DNA of 64,000 bases from Raffaelea ambrosiae (taxonomy: Eukaryota > Ascomycota > Sordariomycetes > Ophiostomatales > Ophiostomataceae). The stretch is taken from assembly GCA_002778195.1 (NCBI GenBank), contig PCDI01000001.1, forward strand, positions 3,364,857 to 3,428,856, given 5' to 3'. A program made the position numbers and the translations under genes. The notes under the pieces are model-generated. The model did not search any database. It was not told where the DNA came from and saw nothing but the letters and a program-made list of their open reading frames with translations. Shown here piece by piece: positions 9,844 to 20,181 of this stretch; the first letter of the stretch is position 1; each line of letters begins with the position of its first letter.

Positions 9844-10917
9844 GTGACCAAAGAACACCTCGTAGAACCTTTTCATGACAATGTGATTGCGGCTTCATCA
9901 AAGAAATCGGAAAGAAGCAGAATGACCCGCTCGTGTTTAAAAAGGATAGACTTCTCCTACTTCTTCCCACCCAGCCTCCACACTCGACTGGCAACCAACG
10001 AGAAAAGATACGACCGTCATACATGTGGTGTCTTGAGCGAGTTCGACGCAATCATGGAGGATGATAAGTATTCCCAGGCCTTGTTCGTGAAGGACGTCAA
10101 GGCAGACAAGACGCGCATCGAAGTCGAAGGAGGGCGTCTGATTGATGGCTGCTCAAGCTGGATTCTGTCGCAGCCGGGCTTTCTCCACTGGGCAGAAAGC
10201 AACCCCAGCACACAGACACTCTGGATCCACGGAGCAGAAGGCACGGGAAAGACCATGCACGTGTGCTTCCTCATCAATTACCTGGTGCAGAAGAACGACA
10301 AATTCCCCATAGCATACTTCTTTTTCGAGCCCCTGATCCACGAGCACAACACGACCATTGATTTGCTGCGAAGCCTGATACACCAACTAATGGTCCACGA
10401 CACACGTCTTGTCAAGCACCTGCGACAGGACTACGATAAGTACGGTGACCGGATGTTTGGCACGGCACCCAACTCCGTTGCCATTCTGTCTCGCGTATTG
10501 AAGGCCATGCTCCAAGACACGCATAACCCGTTTTACTTTGTTGTTGACGCAGTGGATGCATGCACATCTAGACAGAGCCAGATTCTCAAGCTGATCAGCA
10601 AAACGCCGTCCGTCAAGTGGATTGTGTCCATACGCACGATGCCGTCGCAGAAGAAACGAAGCGCAAGCTGCTGCGAGATCAACCTGGATGCCTGTCCGGA
10701 GACAGTGCAGTCGGTCCAGCTATACGTCCGCGACAAACTCGAAAACATGCCCAAGCTCGCCGGGCGTACAGATGAGCAGAACGCGATTCGACAGCTGTTG
10801 GAACTGGACGGCACATACCGTTGGGCGGCTCCTTTCTTGCAAGTGCTGAAGCGCGTGCGCAGGGGGCCACGCTTCGCGGAAGAGATTGAAATGGAAAGGA
10901 ACAGACGTACACGCTAG
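9844..10917 (+). CDS. Truncated NACHT/NLR-type STAND ATPase
   Basis: The protein carries the nucleotide-binding core of a fungal NLR-like protein, a family involved in self/non-self recognition and heterokaryon incompatibility. The family lead-in DKTRIEVEGGRLIDGCSSWI is followed by the P-loop GAEGTGKT (residues 130-137), the Walker B motif YFVVDAVDAC (231-240) and the sensor stretch VKWIVSIR (257-264), then YRWAAPFLQVLKRV. The ORF stops right after this. There is no C-terminal ankyrin, WD40 or TPR array and no N-terminal effector domain. A start at Met71 (10054) fits the family better than 9844. It may be a remnant of a larger gene or a minimal NLR. It follows the broken ABC gene directly. 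Confidence 0.7.
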   Translation: MTKEHLVEPFHDNVIAASSKKSERSRMTRSCLKRIDFSYFFPPSLHTRLATNEKRYDRHTCGVLSEFDAIMEDDKYSQALFVKDVKADKTRIEVEGGRLIDGCSSWILSQPGFLHWAESNPSTQTLWIHGAEGTGKTMHVCFLINYLVQKNDKFPIAYFFFEPLIHEHNTTIDLLRSLIHQLMVHDTRLVKHLRQDYDKYGDRMFGTAPNSVAILSRVLKAMLQDTHNPFYFVVDAVDACTSRQSQILKLISKTPSVKWIVSIRTMPSQKKRSASCCEINLDACPETVQSVQLYVRDKLENMPKLAGRTDEQNAIRQLLELDGTYRWAAPFLQVLKRVRRGPRFAEEIEMERNRRTR

Positions 10918-11039
10918 GATGAGCCGATCTGGACGGCTGGGGAGGGTGGGACCAAGAACCAACATGTGCTCCAACTAGTTCACAATGCAACAATTACTTG
11001 AAATGGTGTCCCTTTCTTGTGGCCATGGCTCGCATCGAC

Positions 11040-12362
11040 TCAGATACATGGTGTCCTGTCCGTCCCCTGCTCTTCGCCCTTCTGCTCTTCCTTCCATGCG
11101 TGGTGCTTCTTGTACACATTCTTGGAAAACACCTGCTTCAGCCACAGAATCCGGTCACTGCTCGTGATGGGCTGTTTGGGCTGGATCGCGCCCAGGCCGC
11201 ACAGATCCGTCTTCCGGTCCACGAACCACACCAGCGTCATGCCGCCATTCCACGTCAGCGTCTGCTCGCCGTACCAGCCCTCGGGGGCGTCCTCCAGCGT
11301 CAGCAGGCCGCCCAGGCCGTAGCCCGTCTTCGGGACCACGCTGTCCTGGTCGGGGCGGAAAAAGGCACCCAGGGGGCCCTCCATCGCGGCCTGGTGCTGG
11401 GCCAGCGCCGCGGTGCTCAGGTGCTGCGCAAACATGGCGTCGACCGTCGCCGGCGGCAGCAGCGTGCCGTCGTTGGCCAGCAGCGCGCGCAGCACCCGGA
11501 CGAAGCCCGGCGCCGTCATGAACAGGCCGTGGGTGCCGTAGTCGCCCCGGACGTGCTGGTTCATCATGCCGCCGCCGCCCAGGACGGCGCTGCCGAGGCA
11601 GGTGGGGTCGTCCGGGTTGAGATCGACGAGGCGGTCGCGCAGGCCGGGCGGCGCGCGGGCGGCGACGGGGAAAAAGTGCGCGTCGTCGTCGGCGAGGCCC
11701 AGCGGGCCAAAGATGCGCTTCTGCATGAAGGCGCCCAGTGTGTCGCCGGTCACGCTCTCCACCAGCCGGCCGGCCCAGTCCAGGCCCGGCCCGAACATCC
11801 AGCCGGCGCCGGGCTGGAAGGTCAGCGGATGGCGGAACGTCTCCTCGACGGTGCGGTCGGCCGCCGCCGCCGCCGCCGTCGTCTCGTCGGACGCGGTCAG
11901 CGTCTGCCACTGCGCGACGTGGGGGTCGAGGAAGAAAAAGGTCTGGCCGGCGCTGTGCGTGAGCAGCATCTCCAGCGTGATGGGGCGGTCGACCGGCTCC
12001 AGGCGCGGCTGCGGCTGCTTCTTGGTGTTCGTGGTCGGGTCCTCCCCCTCGTGGTCAAAGCCCACGAGGACCTGCTTGGCGGCCAGCTCGGGGGCCACCT
12101 GGGCGAGGTCGCCGTGCAGCGAGAGCAGCCCGTCTTCGACGCACTGCAGGGCGGCGACGGTGGTGACCAGCTGGGTGGCCGTGGCCATGCACAGCACGTC
12201 GTCGAGCTGCTGCGGGCGCTCTTCCTTGGAGAGCAGGATGCGGTGGCCGACGGCCTTGTTGTAGACGAAGTCGCCCTTGGCATTGGTGGCACAGAGGACG
12301 GCACCCCGAATTTTGCCGGCATGGATAGCGTTTTCAAACGCTTTTTCGATGGTGTTGGACAT
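11040..12362 (-). CDS. Beta-lactamase/transpeptidase-fold protein, probably catalytically dead
   Basis: This is a 440-aa single-exon protein of the fungal serine-hydrolase/class C beta-lactamase-like family (relatives include LovD-type acyltransferases and esterases). Family landmarks are present: TVAALQCVEDGLLSL, ITLEMLLTHSAGQ, a W-x-x-GPGLDWAGRLVE block and a C-terminal TWNGGMTLVWFVDRKTDLCG. The SxxK nucleophile motif expected before LVTTVAALQ reads ATATQL, giving Thr61 and Gln64 instead of Ser and Lys. The Tyr usual before GPGLDWAG is Phe190. All three catalytic residues are therefore changed while the reading frame is intact. An intact ORF with lost catalysis suggests a pseudo-enzyme. No signal peptide is seen. 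Confidence 0.8.
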   Translation of the reverse strand: MSNTIEKAFENAIHAGKIRGAVLCATNAKGDFVYNKAVGHRILLSKEERPQQLDDVLCMATATQLVTTVAALQCVEDGLLSLHGDLAQVAPELAAKQVLVGFDHEGEDPTTNTKKQPQPRLEPVDRPITLEMLLTHSAGQTFFFLDPHVAQWQTLTASDETTAAAAAADRTVEETFRHPLTFQPGAGWMFGPGLDWAGRLVESVTGDTLGAFMQKRIFGPLGLADDDAHFFPVAARAPPGLRDRLVDLNPDDPTCLGSAVLGGGGMMNQHVRGDYGTHGLFMTAPGFVRVLRALLANDGTLLPPATVDAMFAQHLSTAALAQHQAAMEGPLGAFFRPDQDSVVPKTGYGLGGLLTLEDAPEGWYGEQTLTWNGGMTLVWFVDRKTDLCGLGAIQPKQPITSSDRILWLKQVFSKNVYKKHHAWKEEQKGEEQGTDRTPCI

Positions 12363-14021
12363 TTTTTTTTTTTTTTTTTAATTTTTTTTTTTGGGTGATG
12401 AGGTCTTTTGTTTGGCAGTGCTGACTGATACAATAGGTGCTATTCCTTATGTTTGTGTCTGATTTGTATATTGGATGGAAAAGAAAACCAGAAGAGACCG
12501 GCAGCCGAATTGGTCGACGGGCCAAACAAAAACAAAAAACGGAAAAAAAGACAGAATCTCGAACGTGAGGCGCGATTTTTAAATCCATAGATCAACTAGG
12601 GGACCTAATGGCAGCACACACTTTTGGCCTGCGTACCACCGATAACCACCTGAATAATTTAGGCGACTTGGGTCTAAATGTCTGCATTTGGAAGGTTGTC
12701 ACAGCCCTCCTTCCACATCTTGCCCCGCTGTGGTGTAGCCCACTGAACAAGCTTTGGCACTAGCCCTGTAAGGCAGCTCCATGCACAGCGCGGCAGATGG
12801 TGCCGACACATTCACAGATCCTGACGGCCATGACTCACGCGGCAAGGCTTGGACTAAGATAGCTGTCCCTGCATCGTGCTGCGGGCCAGGAACAGCACGT
12901 GTCTATCAGGCAACCAAGAGGTCCTGGCGAACACAGCATAGCTGCTTCGTCTACCTCGCCCCTGGTAGAGAATGTGAGAGGAGGACCAAAAGAAAAGACG
13001 GCGAATAAACGTATGGCAGGGACGGACTACGCATCAAGCAGGCACGTAAAGTCTTCAAGATCAAACCGATTTCCAAAATGGCAAAGACGAGTTGACATTC
13101 CACTGTGTGACTTGTTTTCGCAACGTCCGAAAGAAATAGTTAATAGGCCAAGAAGAGAACAAACCTTTGCTGACAAAGCATTCTTTTCATGCCGTCTTCT
13201 CCGCGTCTTCGGCCTCATCAGTTTCCGCATGCAAGTAGTACCGCCGATGAGCTACCCTCTGGGACCGTTCTTGTTTGCTTCCCCAACAGCATCTTGAGAT
13301 AAGAGAGGAGTCAGCAATGTGAATGGCCTCAGCCGGAGCTTGAGAGAGTATTGAGTCGGAGTGAAAGGGAGACTGGCTGCCAATTGTGTATATAATAACC
13401 TGGAAGCTCTTACCAGAGAGCAGGGACTGTTCTTTCATGCGTATCGCTGCTTTTCGTTGTCTCTGACTATTTTTTGGCAGTTTTCTCTCTGATGAAAAGC
13501 CTTTGAGGGCCTCCTTTTGTCACGCTGCCTCTGGATAACACCTCTTAATACTATTGCTGCTAGCAGTCTCGCCTCCTGCCGGCTAGTGCGTTCAACACTG
13601 GGAGCGCAATTATCTCACAAACACAGAGAGTCCCTTGAGACTTGCCTGTAAGTAGGGGAGCTGTTTGGGTTGTTTGTTCCGCCTTCATTGGTGGCCCGAC
13701 ACGGTTGATCACCATAACTCCTGGGATATTGATACCGTGGGATTTTGTGGCAAGCACTTGCGAGACTGGGCACCAGAGGCGTCTATGGCCACTAGAAGCC
13801 GACGATAAGTAGAACAGGGCGGATGAATTGCAAGACGGGACATATTACAGGAACTTGACTTTCAAAGGTTGTCATTGGCTGTTTCTGCTGAAACGTCCAG
13901 CCCGTCACATACTGCGAGTGCCTCCTCACTCCGGAAGCCTCCTCTGCATCGCATGGCTGTATTCTCTGCTTTTGCCTGTGCGTTTGTAGTTCTTTGTATC
14001 CGTGAAGCTGCCTGGCACCCC
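12363..14021. other. Intergenic, no supported gene
   Basis: About 1.7 kb lie between the serine-hydrolase-like gene and the 3' end of the permease. A T/A homopolymer pair (12363-12392) sits directly upstream of the hydrolase start. Small ORFs look random. Confidence 0.5.
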
Positions 14022-15846
14022 CTATTCCTCTCCCGACACAAGCTTCCGCACCTTGCGAAACCGCACCATGTCCACCATCTCGGCCCAGAACTGCGTCGTC
14101 GGCTCCGTCGATGCCGCCTCGTAGGCGTCCACCAGCGGGCGCTCCCACACCAGGTCGGCCTCGTCGGGCCGCACGAACCGCGTCCGGTGCACCACCTTCC
14201 AGCCCACAAACAGCACCAGGGCCGCCAGCAGCATCGTGTAGTGGATCCAAAAGTCCTGCAGGTCCCACCGCGCCACCGACGCGTAGCCGTAGAAGACGAG
14301 CACCAGCGACTCGCCCGCCACGGCCACGTACGCGCAGTACGGCTGCAGGTACCCGCAGTACGGCTGCGTGCGCGCGCGGTCGATGCCCTGGGCCCGGCAG
14401 GCGCGGAAGAAAACAGAGGTACGTGACCCCGATGACGACGTAGTTGAGCACGCAGCCGCCGGTGATGAGCCCGACCAGCAGGTCCAGCACCTGCGACGCG
14501 CTGCGGCCGCCCAGCTGCAGAAACGCCAGCAGCGGGAAGCACATGACCACGCCGAGCGCCCGCACCGGCACGCCCGACGCCGCCGTGCAGCGCGCCAGCC
14601 ACCGCGGCGCCCGCCCGTCGACGGCCAGCGCGTGCAGGCTGCGCGTGGCCGCGTAGACGTAGGCGTTGCCGGCCGAGAAGACGCTCGTCACCATGAGCGC
14701 GAGCGCCAGGTCGGGCAGCACGCGCGACACGCCCAGGCGGCGCATGGCGATCACGTAGGGTGAGCCGTTGCCGCCCGCGGCCGCCAGCGCGGCGTCGTCG
14801 TAGGGCACGACGAGGCCGACGCACAGCGCGCTGCCCACAAAAAACAGGCCAAAGCGCAGGTACGCCGTCTGGAAGGCGCTCTTCATGTACACGGCCGGGT
14901 GCTGCGCCTCGCCGGCCACCATGGACAGGTACTCGGGGCCGACGACGATGAACGACGCCTTCCAGACGCAGGCCAGAAAGCCCTCGAAGCGCGCGACGGC
15001 CCCCGTCGAGCCGTTGGCCGTGTACGCGGCAAACGCGACGCCGGCCGGCCGCCGCCAGTAGCGGAAGCCGTACGCGTCGTGCAGCGGGTTGCCGCCGCAC
15101 ATGGTGACGACCGTGAAGGCGAACAGCATGAACAGGAGCACCACCTTGCCGCCCGAGAGCCAGAACTCGGCCTCGCCAAACGCCCGCACGGCCACGACGT
15201 TCAAGATGCTGCGTGTTGTTTCAAGTCAGCATCTTTCTTTTCTTTTTCTTTCCTTGCTTCGCTCGTTTTTTTCTTTTCTTTCTTTCTTTCCTCGCTTCGC
15301 TCGTTTCTTTTCTCGCTCGTTTCTTTTCTTTCCTCGTTTTTTCTTCTCCCCCCCCTCGACTTACCCGTACAACACAATACACACCGAAATCACCGCCGCC
15401 GCCGGAATGTCGTCCCGCCAGTACCCCAGCAGCGTGTTCAGCGCCGTCATCTCAAACGGGATCAGCAGCGCGTTGTACAAAAAATAGTTCCACCCCGCCG
15501 CAAACCCCAGCGCCTCGTCCACCCAGTGGCCCGCCATCCGCACAAACCCGCCGCTCACCGGGTGCCACGTGCCCATCTCCGCCGCGCAGTTGTTGACGCA
15601 CGCCAGCAGCACGCAGTACAGCACAAACCCCACCAGCAGGCTGCCGGGCCCGCCCGCCGTCAGCCCCTTGGAGATGCTGATGAAGACGCCGGTGCCGATG
15701 GTGCTGCCGATGGCGATGAGCTGGATCTGCCGGTTGTTGAGGCGGCGGCGCAACTGGTGGTTGTGGTGGTCGTCGTGATCACGGAATGCCGCTTCGTGGA
15801 CGCCGACGCCGATGACGCCGCCTTTGCTTTCGTCTGGACTGCTCAT
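14022..15846 (-). CDS. Amino acid permease (APC/YAT family) with one apparent frameshift
   Basis: The gene encodes a 12-span plasma-membrane proton/amino acid symporter. Exons are 15846..15365 and 15208..14022, and the intron between them is CT-rich. The signature runs RQIQLIAIGSTIGTGVFISI, then WHPVSGGFVRMAGHWVDEAL with FAAGWNYFLYNA, VGPEYLSMVAGEAQHP, FSAGNAYVYAATRSLHALA and VLDLLVGLITGGCVLNYVVI. The ending YCAYVAVAGESLVLVFYGYA to RFRKVRKLVSGEE is in another frame. The switch maps to an A4 run at 14410-14413 (plus strand), where one extra base separates VTYLCF from FRACRAQGIDRA. Without it the protein would be 555 aa, the family norm. This is either a homopolymer sequencing error or a recent inactivation. 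The start at 15846 (MSSPDESKGG) is preferred over 15954. Confidence 0.85.
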
Positions 15847-16531
15847 TCTCTCGGAGACGGATATGTGGATCTTTGAGTCTCTGGATGTCTCCCTTGCAAC
15901 TCGAAATCTCGACTCGTATTTTCCTTGCTCGGTGGAAAGAACAAACACACGCAAAGAGCAGATGGATGATTATAAGCGAAGACCAAGCCGCTGCTCATTG
16001 CTTATATTCCGCCAGACTGACATCGTATCTACGAGCCATGCAGCCATTCTTATCAGCGGACGAAGGATGTGCTGTCTCAGCAACGAAGGGGATGATACTC
16101 TGTAATCTCGCAGTGCAACAAGGGAACCAATATCCGTAACTGTGCCCTTGTCCGGAAACCTGCCGTATGCATTTGCTTTCATGTTCTTTTGCCTATCACA
16201 ATGGACTTTACATGCATCCTACGATTCAGTGTACGGCGAAACTTGATGAGCAGAGACTTGTAGGCAAGACAGAGGACTGCTCGCCTATCGTAGGAAAGCC
16301 GGGAAACTATGTTCATGTATGTGAATTGGAAGTTCTCCTAACGCATGGCAACGGTCACTTCACTCTTCTTGGTACTCTATTCAAAGACACTTTGAGAAAT
16401 GTAGTCATCAAGTTCATTCATGCATTCTGTGTCGTTTCTAAATCATTGAGAGAAGGGAGCATCTGGAAGACCGCTGGATTCCTGAACAAGTGGCTTGGAC
16501 TCTTTGATCGCCCCTATCCATCCATCCATAC
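15847..16531. other. Intergenic between permease start and xanthine dioxygenase stop
   Basis: This stretch should contain the permease promoter. No gene, repeat or clear regulatory cluster was recognised. Confidence 0.5.
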
Positions 16532-18033
16532 TTACGCAGCAGCGGCTGCGGCCGGAGCGTTCTGGGGCCCGACTGGAGGCGTGGAGGAAGGAACGTGGAA
16601 TTGATGCACTGCAGCCCGTCAGTCAGCATACGATTCCTCCCTGGCAGGGGCGGCTTGGACGATACTTACTGACTCGGCGACCGTAGCTCGGTGGGAATTC
16701 GATGCCGCTATGCATGACGCCCTAAAAAGAAGGTGAAAGTGTCAGGAACAGACATGTGGACAGGGGAGTGTTGTTTTCTCTCTCTCTCTCTCTCTCTCTA
16801 CGTACCCAGTTGTTCCACGCCACAATGTCGCCCTCCTCGACCGGCGGCGCAACAATGTACTCCGGCGTCAGGATCCGGTCGTAGATCTTGTTGAAAAACA
16901 GCCGGATCTCTTCCAGGTCGTCCACGACCCGCTCCGGCCCCGCCGCGTCTTCCTTGAGGTACAGCCGCTGCACAATGTCCGGCATCACCTGCAGGCCCTT
17001 GGCCCCCGTCACCGGGTTGAGCCACACCAGCGGGAACGTGAACACGTCCGCCGGATCCCAGGCCGGCAGCGCCTCCATCGGCACCGTCGCCCCGCCGGGC
17101 GCCATGCCCAGGCCCGTGGACCGCATCTTGCGCGAGCCGACCCAGGCGAACGGGTGCGGCGCCGGCTGCCAGAAGCTGTGGTCGGCCAGGCGCTTCTCGT
17201 CGTCGGTCAGCAAGTCGTAAATCTGCGCGCAGCTGAGAAAGGCGGTGCTGCCGGGCTGGCAGGCCATGGTGTGGCCGGTGCCGTCGTCGAAGCGGATGGT
17301 GAGGTCGGGCCCCTGCGGGAGGCCGACGGCGCGGAAGGTGGTGACGCGGGACGGGTACTTGCCGTGGATGATGCCGTCAAAGTGGAACTCGTTGAAGCGG
17401 GTGAAGCCGCGGTCGGCCTCCTCGCGGCTCAGCGGGTCCGCGTGGAAGTCGGCGTGGCGCGCCGCCGTCAGCGTGACGTGGGGCAGGCCGTAGTGGTCTT
17501 CGCCCAGGTAGCCGTCGCCGATGAGCGAGACGCCGCCCGAGTCCGGGATGTGGTAGAACTTTTTCTTCTGTGTCACCCACACCAAAGAGAAGACGAGGTC
17601 AGCTTTTTTTCGAATGGGGGGGGCCACCTACGGCGAGGACGCCAACCTCCTTTGCGCTCTTGATCCCAAACCCGTGCACCATGGGGGCGTCCGGATCGAA
17701 CCGCCGGGCGAATTCGGATTGCTTTCTCGGCGGCAGGTCCGTCTGGCCCTTCAGAACAACGACCCCATACTTGTACACGGCCTCGCGAATCTTCTGGAAA
17801 CTGGTCTCGCTCAGATTGCCCAAGTCGGCCCCTGTGATCACAGCCCCGAGCTACGCGATGGTGGTCTTGTGTCAGCAAGGATGTGCCCGCATTCTACGAT
17901 TGTGAAGATGCAGCGCTGGCATTGTGTTCCGGGTATGCGGACAAGAGAAGCAGCGTCCACCTACATTGGTCTTCTTCTCTGGGCCATGTTGGAAGGGGGT
18001 GACGATGATCTCAGCGCTCGTCTCGTGCGGCAT
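16532..18033 (-). CDS. xanA: Fe(II)/2-oxoglutarate-dependent xanthine dioxygenase
   Basis: This enzyme would convert xanthine to uric acid using Fe(II) and 2-oxoglutarate in purine nitrogen scavenging. Five exons (18033..17965, 17850..17632, 17567..16806, 16721..16670, 16608..16532) give 392 aa, close to the roughly 370 aa known for XanA/Xan1. The start MPHETSAEIIVTPFQHG leads into GAVITGADLGNLSE and RFDPDAPMVHGFG. The facial triad is visible as HxD in FNEFHFDG (His158, Asp160) and His354 in GVMHSG. The 2-oxoglutarate Arg is in SYGRRVMHQ. The block LVWLNPVTGAKGLQVMP is characteristic of the xanthine subgroup of TauD enzymes. The last two exons are very short and could be missed by gene predictors. 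A (CT)n tract fills the third intron. Other TauD-family substrates are possible. Confidence 0.85.
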
Positions 18034-18250
18034 TCTCGTCTCTTTGTGCCGGGGAGGTCGCCAAAGTAAGTACCAGCGTGTCCAGAAACAACAATGATTC
18101 TTTGCGGGTGTTCTGTCTTATCTCGATGCCTGGCTTGCCTCCCGCGACACGGCGTACATTAATAAGTCGGGCAGATTCCTGGTTCTCGGGTATCGTCCCC
18201 TCTTTTCCGGCAGATGGAAAGAGGCGCAAAGCCAATGATGCGGAAGGTCA

Positions 18251-18336
18251 TTATCTCCCATGCGGCACCATTTCTCAGCATCGCTCGACGGGCGATAACG
18301 GCCATCGCATCCTCAGCAGCAGATAACAACCTATCG
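18251..18336. promoter_or_regulatory. Cluster of GATA (AreA/NIT2-type) sites in divergent promoter
   Basis: Four HGATAR-like sites lie within 86 bp: TTATCT (18251-18256, reverse AGATAA), CGATAA (18293-18298), AGATAA (18321-18326) and CTATCG (18331-18336, reverse CGATAG). They lie 218-303 bp upstream of the xanthine dioxygenase start. Nitrogen-repressible purine catabolic genes in ascomycetes are known targets of the GATA activator AreA, so the placement makes sense. Binding is inferred. Confidence 0.55.
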
Positions 18337-18642
18337 CCCAACATCGGCAAGGCCGCCTCCGTTGCCGGTCGGCCATTCTATTATGCGGCGGGTTTCCCTT
18401 TGTATAAGTTTGGCTGACCCGCCACGGCAGTTTATACAGCTTCCTCTTCTAGCGCGACATCGTGGAACTCGGACCTGTCTGCTATGGTTACTTTGGGTGC
18501 GCATAGTAGCATCAATGCATACCGAGACCGAGCGGGAGGGCCGGAGATTAATATGGCTAAATTTGGGTTTCATAGCCTCAACCACTCTTGGCCTCGAGAA
18601 CAAATGGACTTTACCAGGCGGGGGTTCATCTCTCCTCGCTAC

Positions 18643-18648
18643 TATATA
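18643..18648 (+). promoter_or_regulatory. TATA box of the secreted NTF2-like gene
   Basis: TATATA stands about 100 bp upstream of the ATG at 18750, a usual distance for a fungal TATA promoter. Confidence 0.4.
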
Positions 18649-18749
18649 GACATCGAGCATGTCCGCAGAATACCAGCGACAATGTCTTCGCTTCACCGTG
18701 CCAGGCACAGCAACGCTGCTCGAAAAAGAAGGAAAGACAGCAAGAGAAA

Positions 18750-19426
18750 ATGCGCTTCTCATCACTGCTTTCGGCCGGCGCCTTCCTGCCTGCGTTGGGC
18801 CATGCTGCCCCGGCGAGCAATGCCGCCTCCTATTACCACCAGCCCTTACACAAGAGGGAAAATCTGTGCAACTTGACCGCCCCCCCTGTTCTTTGTCAGC
18901 CGAATGCCTCGGTCACTGTGGAGGAGACGGCCGAGAGGGCCTACAAGTTCTACCGTGCCTTTGTGGTCGACGGGGACCCCAGGACCATGTTTTCTCTCAT
19001 CGACTCAGTTTACAAGGTTTGGTTTTGCATCTCGGTTCCATTGATGGGAGACAAAAGCGTGTCGGCGCACCTGCTGACACGTTCAAACACCACACAATAG
19101 CAACACCACCCAGGCTACGCCGATGGCCCCGGCGCTATTTGGCCTCTGTTCTGCTCGGGAAATAAGATCGGCAGCGAAGCGAACACGGCTTGGTGCTTTG
19201 ATGCCAGCACCAATATGTCCTACGCGCAGTATTCGACCATCGACAGATGGCGCTGGGTCGACGGCTGCGTCCATGAGCATGTAAGTTTCAGCTGCATGGT
19301 GGCTTCTTCTTGCCAAGCGTCTTGGTTGCCTTGGTCCAGATCCCCTGACTGCCATTTTAGTGGGACGTGAACGAGACGTTGCCGTCCAAAGACCATTGCT
19401 ACCAGTTGAATGCAACCACGACGTAG
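18750..19426 (+). CDS. Small secreted NTF2-like (SnoaL-type) cysteine-containing protein
   Basis: Three exons (18750..19016, 19101..19280, 19361..19426) give 170 aa, all in phase 0. The N-terminus MRFSSLLSAGAFLPALGHAA is a signal peptide. A Lys-Arg at 35-36 could be a Kex2 site, and the rest has six Cys and several N-glycosylation sites. The core VEETAERAYKFYRAFVVDGD and MFSLIDSVYKQHHPGYADG resembles the NTF2/SnoaL fold, whose members carry a Y-x-QHNP-x-x-x-DG block. Function is unknown. It could be an extracellular enzyme of the cyclase/isomerase fold or a binding protein. It is divergently transcribed from xanthine dioxygenase across a 716-bp region with GATA sites. Confidence 0.7.
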
Positions 19427-20181
19427 TCGAATCGTCGGCAATGCGCGGCTGTGCCATCCTCATCCCGCCCAACTTCCTCGACACTGGCGTCGGGCGCCAT
19501 TACAAACTGTTCACATCTAGCAGCAGTCTTTGCAAACTTAGATATGAGGGCAGGAACAATCAAACACAGGTTATCACAAATCATCATAAATGTGATGCAA
19601 AAACGCCACGACTCTTCTGTTAGTGTCACTGGGAAAATGGGACAAGTACAGAGTTCCCAGTGTAGACAAGGCGTCGTATTCCAGAGTGACAGAGTCCATG
19701 TTTTCGCAATCCACAATACTGTGTGCTTCTCCGTCACGCTGCGCCACCTTTCCTTTGTTTCAGGTCTACACGAGAGTGCAGAACCCGCACTCGGCAGCGG
19801 CCAAAGACGGCAGGTGGTCGAGAGAGTGTTGTGGGGACGCGTGCAGTTCCCACGTGGGTGGCACATCCTGGCACAGAGCACAGCATGGTAGGGGAGTACT
19901 ACGAAGGATGGGGAGAACGCAAAGAAGAGAAAGTAGGCATCGTGCCCGACGACGATGGCTGTCAGCGCCAAATGGGGGGTTTTTGCTTTTTTCAACGGTT
20001 TCGCGATGTGACCAATAAGCCTTGACAAAATCAGCCGCATTTCCCATCACTTGTAAAGAACCATGTCTGTGGTCACAAGCAGGAAGAAGGGCCAAGACCA
20101 ATTGGCGAGACGAAATGGACAATGGTAGAAAAAGAAAAAGAAAAAAAGAAAAAAGAAAAAAGAAAAAAAAAAAAACTGCCA
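19427..20181. other. Intergenic between convergent genes
   Basis: I found no gene. A purine-rich AAAGAAAAAG tract (20124-20175) lies just beyond the stop of the neighbouring minus-strand gene. Confidence 0.5.

Noticed and set aside
10998..12398. 466-codon plus-strand ORF
   Set aside because: Antisense shadow of the serine-hydrolase-fold gene; composition is Ala/Arg/Gly-rich with no family motif.
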